A stretch of 64,000 nt of DNA from an uncultured Microscilla sp. (GTDB lineage: Bacteria > Bacteroidota > Bacteroidia > Cytophagales > Microscillaceae), in the NCBI RefSeq assembly GCF_947493425.1, contig NZ_CANLRP010000024.1, positions 1 to 64,000 of the forward strand. Direction: 5' to 3'. Within the stretch, counting starts at the first letter, position 1. Every line of letters begins with the position of its first letter. Both the position numbers and the translations under genes were made by a program. Below are positions 43,838 through 53,922 of the stretch, in pieces. The notes under the pieces were generated by a model. That model saw nothing but the letters and a program-made list of their open reading frames with translations. It was not told the origin of the DNA and did no database searches.

Positions 43838-46800
43838 TTACTGCACCATCAAAGTGCGTGAAATTATTTGTTTAGGAGTGATTACCTTAAGCACATACGC
43901 GCCTTTGGGAAGTTTGCTCACATCTAAACCGCCTTCTAAGTCATTGCTGCGTACTTGTCTGAGTAATTTTTCAGCCACCAATTTACCTTTACTATTGTAT
44001 AGTTCGGCTTTGGCAAGTTCGACGTTTAGTTTTTCTAAACGGATAGATACCTGACGACTTGTAGGATTAGGGTATATTTTGAGCAGTTGTTGTAATGCGC
44101 TACTAATGCCTACTGCAGAACTGGAAGTAGTAAAAGCCCAGCTATTTTTGCCGCTGATTCCAGCAAAAGAGATTCCACTTCCATTTTTGAAAGTGCCTGG
44201 GGCTGCTTCAACATAAAACTTGGTGCTGGTAGCCAGGTTGTTGGTAGGGTTAATGGTTACTGTAGCATTTGATACACTCACCTGACTGCTGGTAACATCA
44301 ATGGTAGCTACTACGGCATCGTCTGTGTCTTTTTTGATAGTAATGTTGCCCGTCCCTTTTACTACATTTTCGTTGAAGGTCATTACCAGATTGGTAGCCA
44401 CCGATATATTGGTTCCATTATTTGCTGGCAACAAAGTGTTGGCAATGGGAGCATTGGTGTTGTCACCATCGGTCACTGTAGCACTAAAAGCGCCTTTACC
44501 GTGCGTGCCTACTGCTACCAAACCATCTACCGACCTGGTCTTGATCATAGACACGGGTACATTACCTATTACGTCAGCGCTTACCTGAGTCCACGAAGTA
44601 CTGGTACCATTGAGCGCTTTGGTAAAGTACAACCCAGTACTGGTACCTGCATAGTATAATTTACTTCCGGTAGCAGGTTTATGTATGGCAAGCCAACGTA
44701 CCGAGGCTCCATTACCACTTCCGTCAGCATTTTCTTCCAGGTTACCACTTACATCTGTCCAGTTGCTGCCGCCATCGGTAGAGTGAAATACACTTTTTAC
44801 TTTGTAGTTTGAGAAAGTTACAAACACATTATTAGCATCCTCTTCGTCTACAGCTATACAGCTCACGTGTGCTCCAGATGGAAACCCTTTACCAGTATAA
44901 ATATTGGTACGGGTAGGAGCAGTGCCTGTATTGGCATTGGTTAGTTTGTATAACTGCCCATCGGTGGTGCCATAATACAATACATTGGCAGTACTTTTAG
45001 ACACTGCCAGCACTGATATTTTTCCAGAGCCAATGGTGGCAGATGTGAGCTTTTCCCAGCCAGTAGCTTTGGTGCCGCTAAAATTCCATCCTGTATTGAT
45101 AGATTCTACATCTTTATGTCTCCAAAGCTCGGTACCCGCTGGATAATACATGATTTTTTGATCATTTTTATCCAGTATAAAAGGGTTTACAAACAACTGC
45201 CCTGAAACATTGTAGCCCCCACTTGCAATACTTTCTTTTGAAGGGTGTACATGATTGTTAGAGGTGGGGTTTTGTGGATCGGTTCCCTCGATACGTGCTA
45301 CCGACCCATTCTGAGTACTGATGTAACGAATATTCTTTCCAGCAACTATAGCAGTATAGCATCCGTCGCCCCCGCCTACTTCTTCGCCCCATATAGAAGT
45401 GCTTCCGGTAGCGTTTACCGACCAGTTGCCGTTGTCTTGAAAGCCCATGATCAATCGGTTGTCGCCGCTGGTAGTAGGATCGATGGCTATAGAGTAAGCC
45501 TGCGTAGTATAATATCCATTATTGAGGGTTGTCCAGGTAACAGGGTGAGGTTTGTTTCTTCCGGTAGGAGTACCATCAGTGGCTGTGATATCTCCTTTGC
45601 TTACGCCTCCATCGTGTCCACACAATGCCTCAGTATTACTGTTGGGCATAAATATAAAAGAGTGTATGTCGGGGTGGTGGTTGGGGTAACGGCTAATATT
45701 ATTGTCAGGGGAGTAACCACCTATCCATCGAGAGTTACCCGTATTGTTGGTGTTTACTGCAGTGGCAAAACCATCACTAGAGCGATAAAGACTGGTACCT
45801 CCAATAAAGACATAGTTTTCATTGTCTGGTTTTACTGCCATGATCATGTTATAAGATCCTTGGGTATTGAGGTTGCCCACATTACCTCCTACAGCAGGTA
45901 AGTTTCCTGAACGGTCTGTCCAACTTGGACCGCTTGCATCGTATTTATAAAGCTTATAAGCTTTAGCTTGGTTGGATACAAAAAACCAAACTATGTTGGA
46001 ATTAGAAGGGGCAATGGCTACCTCTATACGTTCCCACGAAGTGGGCATAGAGCCGGGAGAGTTTATTTTAGTCCAGGTAATACCATCAGTAGATGTAAAA
46101 AATCCTTTGTTGGTACCTGAGCTGTGGGTGCCTGCATAGTATACCTTAGAAGAAGCTCCTGTTTTGAGCACGTCCATTTGGGTCAAATCTATGGTAAAAC
46201 TAGCTGTCGCGTCTAATACTTGAGTCCATGAAGTACCCCCATCCGTAGAGCGGTAAATTCCTTTGAAATTAGCAACCAATACTGCACTGTTGATGGGGTC
46301 TATTACAATGTCGTGGCAAAACTGCCACTCTGCCCTGATGCCGCCCCCAAAGGTAACACTGTTGGTAGGTTTGGTGCTTGACAATTGCGACCAGGTGGCA
46401 CCGTTATCAGTGGACTTGAATACACCATCACCTAGATAAGTAGCCCCACCCATATTGGTAGCCACGGTGCCTATAGACTCACCTGTAGTGTAATACCAAG
46501 TATCTTGATTGATTGGGTCTTGAGCTATGTCGGTAATAGATGGGTTAGTGTTAGGGCTTGATACCATTGTCCAGCTGGTACCTCCATTGGTAGAACGGTA
46601 AAGTCCCCCTGAGGCTCCGCCTATCATTATAATGTTTGTATTACGGGTATCTACCCCAAGGGCGCGGGTACGTCCTCCTACATTGTAGGGCCCTCTGATA
46701 CTAAAAGCCCCACCTGTAGTTCGGGCGTTGGGGTTGAGCGATGGCAATAAACGTGCTCTGGAACTGTATACATAATTGAGTTCTTTCTCTCTCATGTTGT

Positions 46801-46972
46801 GCGGTATTTTACCTGTGGCAGGGTCGCGCAACATCATTGTTTCGTGCTTTAGTCGTTCTATGCGATTCTCTTTTACCTTCTTGACTTTGGTTGTCTGTTG
46901 AGCCTGGGCAGTAACCCACCCAAAAACAACGAAGATGACCAGGGTATTGAATAGTATACGATGTTTTTTCAT
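43838..46972 (-). CDS. Large T9SS-secreted BNR/VPS10-type propeller protein
   Basis: 1044 residues. Signal peptide to about 25; a pro-region with RLKHETMMLRDPATGKIPHNMREKELNYVYSS; then the motif RGPYNVGGRTRALGVD (about 93-108). Repeated sialidase/BNR-like Asp-box segments (GLYRSTNGGTSWTMV, GVFKSTDNGATWSQL, GIYRSTDGGTSWTQV) build one or two large propellers to about residue 850. An SbsA-type Ig-like domain follows at about 875-960 (LPANNGTNISVATNLVMTFNENV) and a T9SS type A domain at about 965-1044 (LLKIYPNPTSRQVSI, ending GAYVLKVITPKQII). Probably surface-attached or released, with a role in glycan or protein binding. It is a paralogue of the protein at 56564. Confidence 0.9.
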   Translation of the reverse strand: MKKHRILFNTLVIFVVFGWVTAQAQQTTKVKKVKENRIERLKHETMMLRDPATGKIPHNMREKELNYVYSSRARLLPSLNPNARTTGGAFSIRGPYNVGGRTRALGVDTRNTNIIMIGGASGGLYRSTNGGTSWTMVSSPNTNPSITDIAQDPINQDTWYYTTGESIGTVATNMGGATYLGDGVFKSTDNGATWSQLSSTKPTNSVTFGGGIRAEWQFCHDIVIDPINSAVLVANFKGIYRSTDGGTSWTQVLDATASFTIDLTQMDVLKTGASSKVYYAGTHSSGTNKGFFTSTDGITWTKINSPGSMPTSWERIEVAIAPSNSNIVWFFVSNQAKAYKLYKYDASGPSWTDRSGNLPAVGGNVGNLNTQGSYNMIMAVKPDNENYVFIGGTSLYRSSDGFATAVNTNNTGNSRWIGGYSPDNNISRYPNHHPDIHSFIFMPNSNTEALCGHDGGVSKGDITATDGTPTGRNKPHPVTWTTLNNGYYTTQAYSIAIDPTTSGDNRLIMGFQDNGNWSVNATGSTSIWGEEVGGGDGCYTAIVAGKNIRYISTQNGSVARIEGTDPQNPTSNNHVHPSKESIASGGYNVSGQLFVNPFILDKNDQKIMYYPAGTELWRHKDVESINTGWNFSGTKATGWEKLTSATIGSGKISVLAVSKSTANVLYYGTTDGQLYKLTNANTGTAPTRTNIYTGKGFPSGAHVSCIAVDEEDANNVFVTFSNYKVKSVFHSTDGGSNWTDVSGNLEENADGSGNGASVRWLAIHKPATGSKLYYAGTSTGLYFTKALNGTSTSWTQVSADVIGNVPVSMIKTRSVDGLVAVGTHGKGAFSATVTDGDNTNAPIANTLLPANNGTNISVATNLVMTFNENVVKGTGNITIKKDTDDAVVATIDVTSSQVSVSNATVTINPTNNLATSTKFYVEAAPGTFKNGSGISFAGISGKNSWAFTTSSSAVGISSALQQLLKIYPNPTSRQVSIRLEKLNVELAKAELYNSKGKLVAEKLLRQVRSNDLEGGLDVSKLPKGAYVLKVITPKQIISRTLMVQ

Positions 46973-47093
46973 AAAATATAAATATTTACTGTGCCTAAGT
47001 AACTGTAAAAATAATGTGTCCTGAAAGAGCGAGAATGAATACTCGCAAGAATAGGTGATTCTGGCATAGCTGCTAATAAATAATTATAAAAAG

Positions 47094-47573
47094 TTATTTC
47101 GAAAGAGGTTGATAAGAAACTACTTGATAATTAAGATTGTTGGCTGCTTTGAGGCTGTATATTATATCTGCTTCAAAGCGGTCTCCCTTTTTTAAACCAG
47201 GAAAATGCTTTTTGAGCTCAGGAAACACATCTTTGGTTGCTCCTAGCGTTTTTATAAAATAAGTGTCGAGTTGCTGCCCTTGGTTTACTTCTCCCGCAAA
47301 AAAAGCACCTTTGCCTACTATTTTTTCTACGGTAATGGTTGCCTCACAAGGGTTCTTGCTACAAGCAGTGTTTCGGTCTGATGTGTTGATGGGTTTTACC
47401 TTTATTAGTTTGGCTATCACTCTAACGGTGCCTCTTGCTACTGGGCGTTCTTGACTAACTACAGCTGTTGTTTCGGTATTTTTGGTAGTAGTGTTGGTAG
47501 TGGGCGTTTTGGTTTTACACTGCCAGCAACTCATCACTATCATCACGAAAATTAGTTTTTTTAATGTATGCAT
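47094..47573 (-). CDS. Small lipoprotein of unknown function
   Basis: 159 residues from the ATG at 47573. LIFVMIVMSCWQC gives a lipobox with Cys at about 20, followed by a Thr-rich stretch. The mature part has beta segments (GTVRVIAKLIKVKPI, CEATITVEKIVGKGAFFAG) and the closing NYQVVSYQPLSK; two Cys (ACSKNPCEA) are close together. It looks like an OB-type small fold. It lies upstream of the T9SS gene on the same strand with a gap of 120 bases. Family not recognised. Confidence 0.72.
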   Translation of the reverse strand: MHTLKKLIFVMIVMSCWQCKTKTPTTNTTTKNTETTAVVSQERPVARGTVRVIAKLIKVKPINTSDRNTACSKNPCEATITVEKIVGKGAFFAGEVNQGQQLDTYFIKTLGATKDVFPELKKHFPGLKKGDRFEADIIYSLKAANNLNYQVVSYQPLSK

Positions 47574-47899
47574 ATTTGCTTTAATAAGTGATTTATGTTT
47601 GTATTGACGAATAAATGCTTTTTTGAAAGTTAGTTTAGGAACATGTTCTAAATCGGACAATTATTACGATCACGTTCCTTAAAAATCACCCAAATTGCAG
47701 ATGGGTTTTTGTAGAGCCGCAGGTGTTTGATTATGATACTTACTAACGTAATTTGTTTTTTTTGGTTAAACCTTGCATACAAAATGTTTCTGCTATTTTT
47801 ATAATATCAGGGAGTGTTCACAAAAAACGCACTATAGGTTTTGAACATAATCTTTATTAGCATTTCTTTGTCCGCTTATTCGCACCATTGACCTTGATC

Positions 47900-49054
47900 A
47901 TGTTCAATTTACTGTCTTACGCTTTACATTCATTATTGCGGCGCTGGCGCAAACAAGTGGCTTTAGTGGCTATTTATGCCTTGGTAGTAGCCTTTTATGC
48001 CTCGGTTGTTTTTTTTACTACTTCGCTCAAGTACGAAACCCGTGCAGTACTAAAAAACGTGCCTGAACTGTGGGTGCAAAAACTTGCTGGGGGGCGTTTG
48101 GTGCCCATGCCTAAAGCTTTTGTAGACTCACTGCAAGATATTCGTGGGGTACAAGCAGTAATACCCAGGGTGTGGGGGTATAACTATGACTCGCCTACTG
48201 GAGCTGTATTTACGGTGGTGGGCTCCGATTCGTTGGTGCAAGGGCTTTCTATGGTGCAAACCTCACATCAAGGAAAACTACAGGCAGGGATGGCTTTGTG
48301 TGGCACTGGTTTTTTAGAACTGAGAAAATTAAAAGTAGGCGATAGACTTACTGTATACGATGATACCGGAGAGGCAAAAAGTTTTGAGATTGTAGGGGCA
48401 TTTACGGCGGCATCTGACTTACTTACCCGCGACTTGATTGTATTGCCTACCAAGGCAGCCCAAGAAATACTGGGGCTACAGCCCAATGAGGTAACCGACG
48501 TAAGTTTAAGCATTAGCAACAGCAACGAAATAGAAAATATTGGCAGAAAACTCGACCTAAGGTTTTCGGGCATTCGAGTAGTTACTAAAGATCAACTGGG
48601 GGCTACTTATGAGGCATTGTTTAGCTGGAGAGGCGGTATTTTTATTTATGGAACTATTTTGGCAATTTTTGCCTTTTTGATTCTCGCCTGGGAGCGTGCC
48701 AGTGGGCTAAGTGCCGAAGATCGCAAAGAGTTGGGGGTACTAAAGGCGGTAGGTTGGCAAATATCAGATGTGCTATGGATGAAGTTCTGGGAAGGGGTCA
48801 TTATATCTCTTTCTGCCACCCTGAGTGGGATGATCATTGCCTATGTACATGTATTTGTATTTCAGGCACCTTTGCTCAAGCCGTTTCTTATTGGTTGGTC
48901 AGAGTTGTACCCTTCTTATGATTTGTTTCCAGTATTTGACCTGAGCAGTTTTTTGGCAATATGTTCCTTGTCGGTTATTCCATACCTTACTGCTACCCTG
49001 GTACCTGCCTGGAGGGGGGCTATTACCGACCCTGCCGAGGTAATGCAAGATTAA
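47900..49054 (+). CDS. ABC transporter permease, FtsX/MacB type
   Basis: 384 residues from the ATG at 47900 (a TTG at 47888 would add 4). A helix at about 22-42, a periplasmic MacB-like domain (RGVQAVIPRVWGYNYDS, LRKLKVGDRLTVYDDTGEAKSFEIVGAF) and three C-terminal helices (about 250-270, 300-325, 352-375), with KELGVLKAVGWQISDV, the coupling-helix motif of this family. It moves lipids, lipoproteins or drugs with an ATPase partner; no ATPase or fusion gene lies beside it. Convergent with the alpha-2-macroglobulin gene. Confidence 0.88.
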   Translation: MFNLLSYALHSLLRRWRKQVALVAIYALVVAFYASVVFFTTSLKYETRAVLKNVPELWVQKLAGGRLVPMPKAFVDSLQDIRGVQAVIPRVWGYNYDSPTGAVFTVVGSDSLVQGLSMVQTSHQGKLQAGMALCGTGFLELRKLKVGDRLTVYDDTGEAKSFEIVGAFTAASDLLTRDLIVLPTKAAQEILGLQPNEVTDVSLSISNSNEIENIGRKLDLRFSGIRVVTKDQLGATYEALFSWRGGIFIYGTILAIFAFLILAWERASGLSAEDRKELGVLKAVGWQISDVLWMKFWEGVIISLSATLSGMIIAYVHVFVFQAPLLKPFLIGWSELYPSYDLFPVFDLSSFLAICSLSVIPYLTATLVPAWRGAITDPAEVMQD

Positions 49055-49100
49055 ATGATGTGGGTTAGTTATTTTAGAAGAGAATTACGAGCTGTTAAAA

Positions 49101-49142
49101 GCCCCCATAGGGGGCAAGCTTCAAGCGACAAGTCGCAAGCTA
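49101..49142. repeat. Two small hairpins between the permease and alpha-2-macroglobulin genes
   Basis: GCCCCCATAGGGGGC (49101-49115) is a tight GC hairpin. AGCTTCAAGCGAC / GTCGCAAGCT follows (49118-49142), of the same class as units near 3061 and 11665. The gap 49055-49247 has no gene. Confidence 0.65.
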
Positions 49143-49247
49143 GACCCTGTTCTACAAGTAATTACACTTTTGTATTGTATTGATTTTCAGTGTCTTATAA
49201 AAAAACATGGTTAAAGGCAATGACTCGTAACTCTCATATTTTTACAG

Positions 49248-52200
49248 TTAATTCACCTCTTTATTTTTCACCACTACCTGTACTCCAGGTTGCCAGTGTT
49301 TGTATTCACTGGTATAATAAAGGTAGGCATTACTTGCTTTCGCCCGGTATACTCCCGGCACATCTGCCTTGAGGTCAAGGTGTATTTTTCGACTTGCCCT
49401 GGCAGCAATGCCTCTGAAATAAAACACCACATAACCTTTATTGAGTTCATAGTAAGCAAATTTGCCTTCTTCCTGAAGTTTTTTCAGTTGCCAAGGTTGG
49501 GCACTTAAGCCTGAAGGTATGCCCACCAAAGCCATGGGCGAAGGCACTCCCTGTGTTCGTTGGTTGGTTACTACAGTGGTGAGTCGCACAGTTTCGTTTA
49601 CATTTACTGTATTGGTTGCCAGGGTGGTTTTTAGAGCAAGGGCACATTCTGGGTTAGATACAGGTTGATAAGCATGGTACTTGATATCGAGCGAAAATGG
49701 AATTACCTGTTGTTTTGACCCAAATTTTACCGAAAGGTTTTGTGCTCCTTTTTGCAGGAACTTTTCCAAACCAGAGATACTTATTTTTCCTAATTGTTTT
49801 TTAGTGTAAGTAGCACTGCCAATCAGTTGGTTATCACGATACACCATCAGCTTACCATTTTCTTGCCCCGACTGCTGGTGTTTTGCGTAGGTAGTCAAAG
49901 CTTTGAGCGCAAGTATAGTTCCTTGAGTAGAGCCAAAGTACCCTCCACTTCGTTTGCTGAGCATAAAGTTGCTGAGCTTTTGTACATATCCCAAGTCTGG
50001 CGATTTTTGCTGAAGTTCGGCAAGTATCATCAAAGCACTGGTTTCTATCTGGCGAGATATTCCTCCCGCCCGTACTATAGTTTGTTCAGTGTTGAGCTTG
50101 CCCACCCCCTGGTTGGCAAGTTGTTGCTTGAGCAAGTGCTGTAAACGCGTTGTTTGACGGGTTTTGTTTAACTGTACTGAAGCAAGTGCCAGCAGTGCCA
50201 TACGGTAGGCATCTTTATTTTTCACGGCTTCTTTATAGGCTTTTCTGTACTCCTTTTCAATTTCTTTAGTTACCCCGGCAAACGACAAAGCGTATACTAC
50301 ATAGGCATTGTTTACAGTTTGACTGGCGGCAGCAAAGCCATATTTACCTCGGTTTTGTTTAAAATTACCTTGGCCATCACGTCGCGATAACAACCACTGC
50401 TTGGTTCTTTTTATCAAGGCAGGGTCTACGCCGTTATATACTTTCTGCATTTCCAAAAACTCCATCAAGCCATAAGCTGTCAAACCCTCGTGGGGAGGTG
50501 TTTTGCCATACCAATCAAACCCTTTTTCACTGGTTTCATAAGCCGCAAGTTTTTTGTATCCATCAGCGATGTATTTCAAGGCTTTTTCTTTCAGTGCAGG
50601 AGCTGTTCCATTGGTTTGTTCTAACAACTGTAACGCAATAATGTTAGGGTAAGTGCTGGAAGACACTTGCTCAAAACATCCATAAGGACGACGTATGATG
50701 CTCGCCACGCCATCCATCAAATCGCCTAATACATTGGGATACGCGTTTAGTTCTACCTTAAAAGTACCATTGACTACCTCTGGAATGCTTACCTTAAAAG
50801 TATTGGTTTGACTATTTCCTCCAAAAGATTGAGCCACAGGGAAGCCTTTGGCAAATACCTCAATGGCTTCGCTGGTACTTTCTGGATATTGTTCATTGGC
50901 AAAACGAATACGCAATTGATTGCTTTCTTTGGTCTTAAGCGTGCGCATTGTTACTCCAGACAAATACACAGTACGAGTAGTGTAGGGCAATACTTCGGTT
51001 GTTATACCAGCATTGCTAAACCTGATAGCTTGGGGCGTTTGCACCACTATTTTTCCCGCAATTGGTCGGTCAGTATTATTGGTGAGGTACACCGGGATGC
51101 TGATTTCATCATTTACGGTAAAGTACATCGGTATTTTTGCGGTAAGCTCAAAAGGTAATTTGGTAAAATAAGTATGTTCGGCACGCCCCAGTTGTTGGTT
51201 CACACCTACCCCTTCGGCTATTATTCTAAAAGAGGTGATGGCGTCATTGTTCCAAAAAGTAAGGGTGGCTTTTCCTGTTTTATCTGTGATTACCTCTGGG
51301 TTCCAGTAAATAGTATTTCTGAAGTCAGTGCGTACCACATTGCGTGGTTTTGGGGCGTTATACTTGACGGCTTGATACTTTTTTACCCGTGAAAAGTTGA
51401 GTTGAACCGCACTTACATGTGTACTTGCTATTACGGCTACATAAGGATTCATTTTATAATTTGCCTGATTAGCATGCTTCAACCAGCGTAATGGTCTTTT
51501 GGTGGTAATCGCCAGTACTTTGCCTTGACTTATGTGGTGACCATATTTTGCCCGTGCTATTTGGTTTGTTTCAGTTTTGAGGGTTTTAATATTGTCCGGA
51601 TCAATGGCTTTGATTACCCCCTTGTTTTTCATTATTTTTCCATTAATCACCAAAGTAGCATTATGCATAGAGCTTAGTGTATTGCCCTTGTAATACTTGG
51701 GTAATATGCTGTCTTTACTACCTGGTAAGTTCTTGTTGCTAGAGATTGGTTGTTGATTGTTAACCGCACTTATTTTAGGTAGTTTTTTAGGCGCTTTCTT
51801 TTTTACTGTATTGACTACTTTTACTTTATTTTGTTGCTTACGCCTTTGCTTTCGGCGACGACGTTTGGCTTTTCTGGCAGCAGCCCTGGTGTTATTGTTT
51901 CTTTTAATCACCTGCACACTTGAGCCAACGCTTCTCGCACTCACTTTGGTGGCGTATCTGGTAACTACTACCTCTTGTAACATTTGTGGTGCTTCTTCTA
52001 GTGTTATATTGTATGAATTTCTCTTAATCTTTCGGCTGTCCAGCGTGATAGTTACAGGTTGTCCATTATTGGCTTTGGCAAATAACTGTACCTCAGTAGT
52101 AGGATCTATGTTGGCAAACATAAAGCGTCCATCTTTACCTGTACTTACTTTTACTGAGCGTTGCTTGCCCGACAATTCGTACAAGCTTACTTGAGCTTTG

Positions 52201-53888
52201 GTAGCTTGTTGGGTTTTTTCATCGAGTATTTTACCCGTAATTACATTGTACAGTTCTTTTTTGTATTTCTTTTCAGGCAAATCATAACTGCGCCAGCCGT
52301 GGGTAAGCATTACATAGTCGAGCGCCGGAATTGCCTTGGGCTTACGCCTATTGAAGTAAAAACTTGGCTCATACACTTTGCCGCTTATTTCGGCACTCAT
52401 CAGCATATAAGATAGTAGGTTGTCTTGTTTGTCGTCTGCCAGGTTAATTATTTTGTCATCTACCACTGCCACCGAGAGGTTAGCCACCACAGGTTGACCG
52501 TTTTCGTCGGTTGTAATAATGTCTGCTACTACCTTTTCGCGGGGTTGGTAGCTTTTTTTACGGGTTTTAATCGTCACACGTAGATTTTTATCAGGGTTGG
52601 CAAACCACAGTCGCTCACATATGGGTTGTTGCTTGGCGTCATACAGAATAATTTTGCTGATGCCTACCGGCATTTTATCAGTATTGATTATTTCGGTATT
52701 AGCGTTGGTTTCTGCTAATAGTTTTTTTGAAAAGTAAACTTGACTATTGCTCTGGGCTACCAGCAAAACTGGAGTGCGGCGAGTGCTTTGGTAATGCACC
52801 TTGAGGCTATTTTTTTTATTTTTTTCTATTTGCATACTTACCCCTTTGTGGGTGGCAACGGGTAGAGAGTAGGTGGTTTTTATTCCGGCAGGGCGGGTAA
52901 TGCGTGCCTGGTAGGTTTCTTTGGCTTTGGGGGTAAATTTAAAAGCTCCCATTCCTTGATGAAAACTGGCAAATGTCTGTACTTCATTGCCTTTGCTGTC
53001 TAGTATTATGCCCTCTATATCAGCAGGTTTGCCAAATTCGTTCATTGCCTTGAAAGCCATTTTGCCTGGAATACCTCCAACCCAAGTGCCCCCTTCGGGT
53101 AAAAACTGCACGTCAATATTGCCCAGTACAATGGGTATAGAGCGACTGATAGACTCTGTTTTACCTTCGTGGCTTACCACTACATTCAGTAATCCATCGT
53201 TGTCTTTGAGCGAAGCAGGTAATTTTATTTTTATCAATGCTTTGCCTTTGGCGTTGGTGAGCACTTCGGCTTTTTGGTAAGCTTGCCCTGAGAGCTGCAC
53301 TCGGTAATCTATAGTCTGAAAAGCAATAAAGTTATCTTTCAAGTCCTTGGCCTCTAAGGTAGCTTCTACGACATCATTGCTCCCGTATGCTTCTTTTTTA
53401 AAGTCAAGCTGAAGCAGCAACTGTGGTTTGATTACTTTTTGCAGTTGAATTTTCTTTTCATAGAACGCCACTTTGCCAAAGTTTTGAAGCCATTGGGTGT
53501 AAGCTCGTAAAGTATATACACCACCTGCCCAGTTTTTACTCAAAGTAAAATTTCCGGCAATTTTTCCTCCTCGGACTGGGCGAGTGAGTTTTTTTATCAC
53601 ACTGCCCTTGGGGTTGAGCAGTTCTACATACGCCACTGTACTTACCTTACTCTTGTCTGACTTACCCATTGCTTGTAGGTAGCCACTAAACCAGACCTCT
53701 TCACCAGGGTAATAAAGCGTTTTGTCGGCGTGTAGGTATACCTTTTCGGGGGCTGCTTTTTGCTTGGTTACATCCTTTGCCTCAAAGTTGATTTGTTTTA
53801 GCAATTGGTCATCATTAAGCAAAACAAATGCGCCCAATAATGTTACACAAAGCAAAGCTGTGCTTAAAATAAAGTGTTTAGTTTTCAT
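49248..53888 (-). CDS. Alpha-2-macroglobulin family protein with thioester motif and inserted domains
   Basis: 1546 residues. An N-terminal hydrophobic segment (about 5-25) is a signal peptide or anchor. MG-type beta domains start with PEKVYLHADKTLYYPGEEVWFSGYL. A carboxypeptidase-regulatory-like domain sits at about 548-620 (NVITGKILDEKTQQATKAQ). Then comes a very basic stretch (RAAARKAKRRRRKQRRKQQ, about 660-680) and a segment at about 740-800 like a TonB-receptor plug (LVINGKIMKNKGVIKAIDPDNIKTL, then GKVLAITTK). The macroglobulin core follows, with the thioester motif PYGCFEQ at about 1068-1074 (Cys and Gln form the bond) and the TED helices. It traps proteases attacking the envelope. The usual partner pbpC is not present. 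A 129-residue gene lies 34 bases upstream. Confidence 0.9.
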   Translation of the reverse strand: MKTKHFILSTALLCVTLLGAFVLLNDDQLLKQINFEAKDVTKQKAAPEKVYLHADKTLYYPGEEVWFSGYLQAMGKSDKSKVSTVAYVELLNPKGSVIKKLTRPVRGGKIAGNFTLSKNWAGGVYTLRAYTQWLQNFGKVAFYEKKIQLQKVIKPQLLLQLDFKKEAYGSNDVVEATLEAKDLKDNFIAFQTIDYRVQLSGQAYQKAEVLTNAKGKALIKIKLPASLKDNDGLLNVVVSHEGKTESISRSIPIVLGNIDVQFLPEGGTWVGGIPGKMAFKAMNEFGKPADIEGIILDSKGNEVQTFASFHQGMGAFKFTPKAKETYQARITRPAGIKTTYSLPVATHKGVSMQIEKNKKNSLKVHYQSTRRTPVLLVAQSNSQVYFSKKLLAETNANTEIINTDKMPVGISKIILYDAKQQPICERLWFANPDKNLRVTIKTRKKSYQPREKVVADIITTDENGQPVVANLSVAVVDDKIINLADDKQDNLLSYMLMSAEISGKVYEPSFYFNRRKPKAIPALDYVMLTHGWRSYDLPEKKYKKELYNVITGKILDEKTQQATKAQVSLYELSGKQRSVKVSTGKDGRFMFANIDPTTEVQLFAKANNGQPVTITLDSRKIKRNSYNITLEEAPQMLQEVVVTRYATKVSARSVGSSVQVIKRNNNTRAAARKAKRRRRKQRRKQQNKVKVVNTVKKKAPKKLPKISAVNNQQPISSNKNLPGSKDSILPKYYKGNTLSSMHNATLVINGKIMKNKGVIKAIDPDNIKTLKTETNQIARAKYGHHISQGKVLAITTKRPLRWLKHANQANYKMNPYVAVIASTHVSAVQLNFSRVKKYQAVKYNAPKPRNVVRTDFRNTIYWNPEVITDKTGKATLTFWNNDAITSFRIIAEGVGVNQQLGRAEHTYFTKLPFELTAKIPMYFTVNDEISIPVYLTNNTDRPIAGKIVVQTPQAIRFSNAGITTEVLPYTTRTVYLSGVTMRTLKTKESNQLRIRFANEQYPESTSEAIEVFAKGFPVAQSFGGNSQTNTFKVSIPEVVNGTFKVELNAYPNVLGDLMDGVASIIRRPYGCFEQVSSSTYPNIIALQLLEQTNGTAPALKEKALKYIADGYKKLAAYETSEKGFDWYGKTPPHEGLTAYGLMEFLEMQKVYNGVDPALIKRTKQWLLSRRDGQGNFKQNRGKYGFAAASQTVNNAYVVYALSFAGVTKEIEKEYRKAYKEAVKNKDAYRMALLALASVQLNKTRQTTRLQHLLKQQLANQGVGKLNTEQTIVRAGGISRQIETSALMILAELQQKSPDLGYVQKLSNFMLSKRSGGYFGSTQGTILALKALTTYAKHQQSGQENGKLMVYRDNQLIGSATYTKKQLGKISISGLEKFLQKGAQNLSVKFGSKQQVIPFSLDIKYHAYQPVSNPECALALKTTLATNTVNVNETVRLTTVVTNQRTQGVPSPMALVGIPSGLSAQPWQLKKLQEEGKFAYYELNKGYVVFYFRGIAARASRKIHLDLKADVPGVYRAKASNAYLYYTSEYKHWQPGVQVVVKNKEVN

Positions 53889-53922
53889 TATAGTTAGTTT
53901 TTAACTCTTGTTTTTTTCTTAA

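Noticed and set aside
45245-45901. 218-codon frame opposite to the 1044-residue T9SS gene
   Set aside because: Low-complexity antisense shadow; it has similarity to the antisense frame at 57746-58324 only because the sense genes are paralogues.
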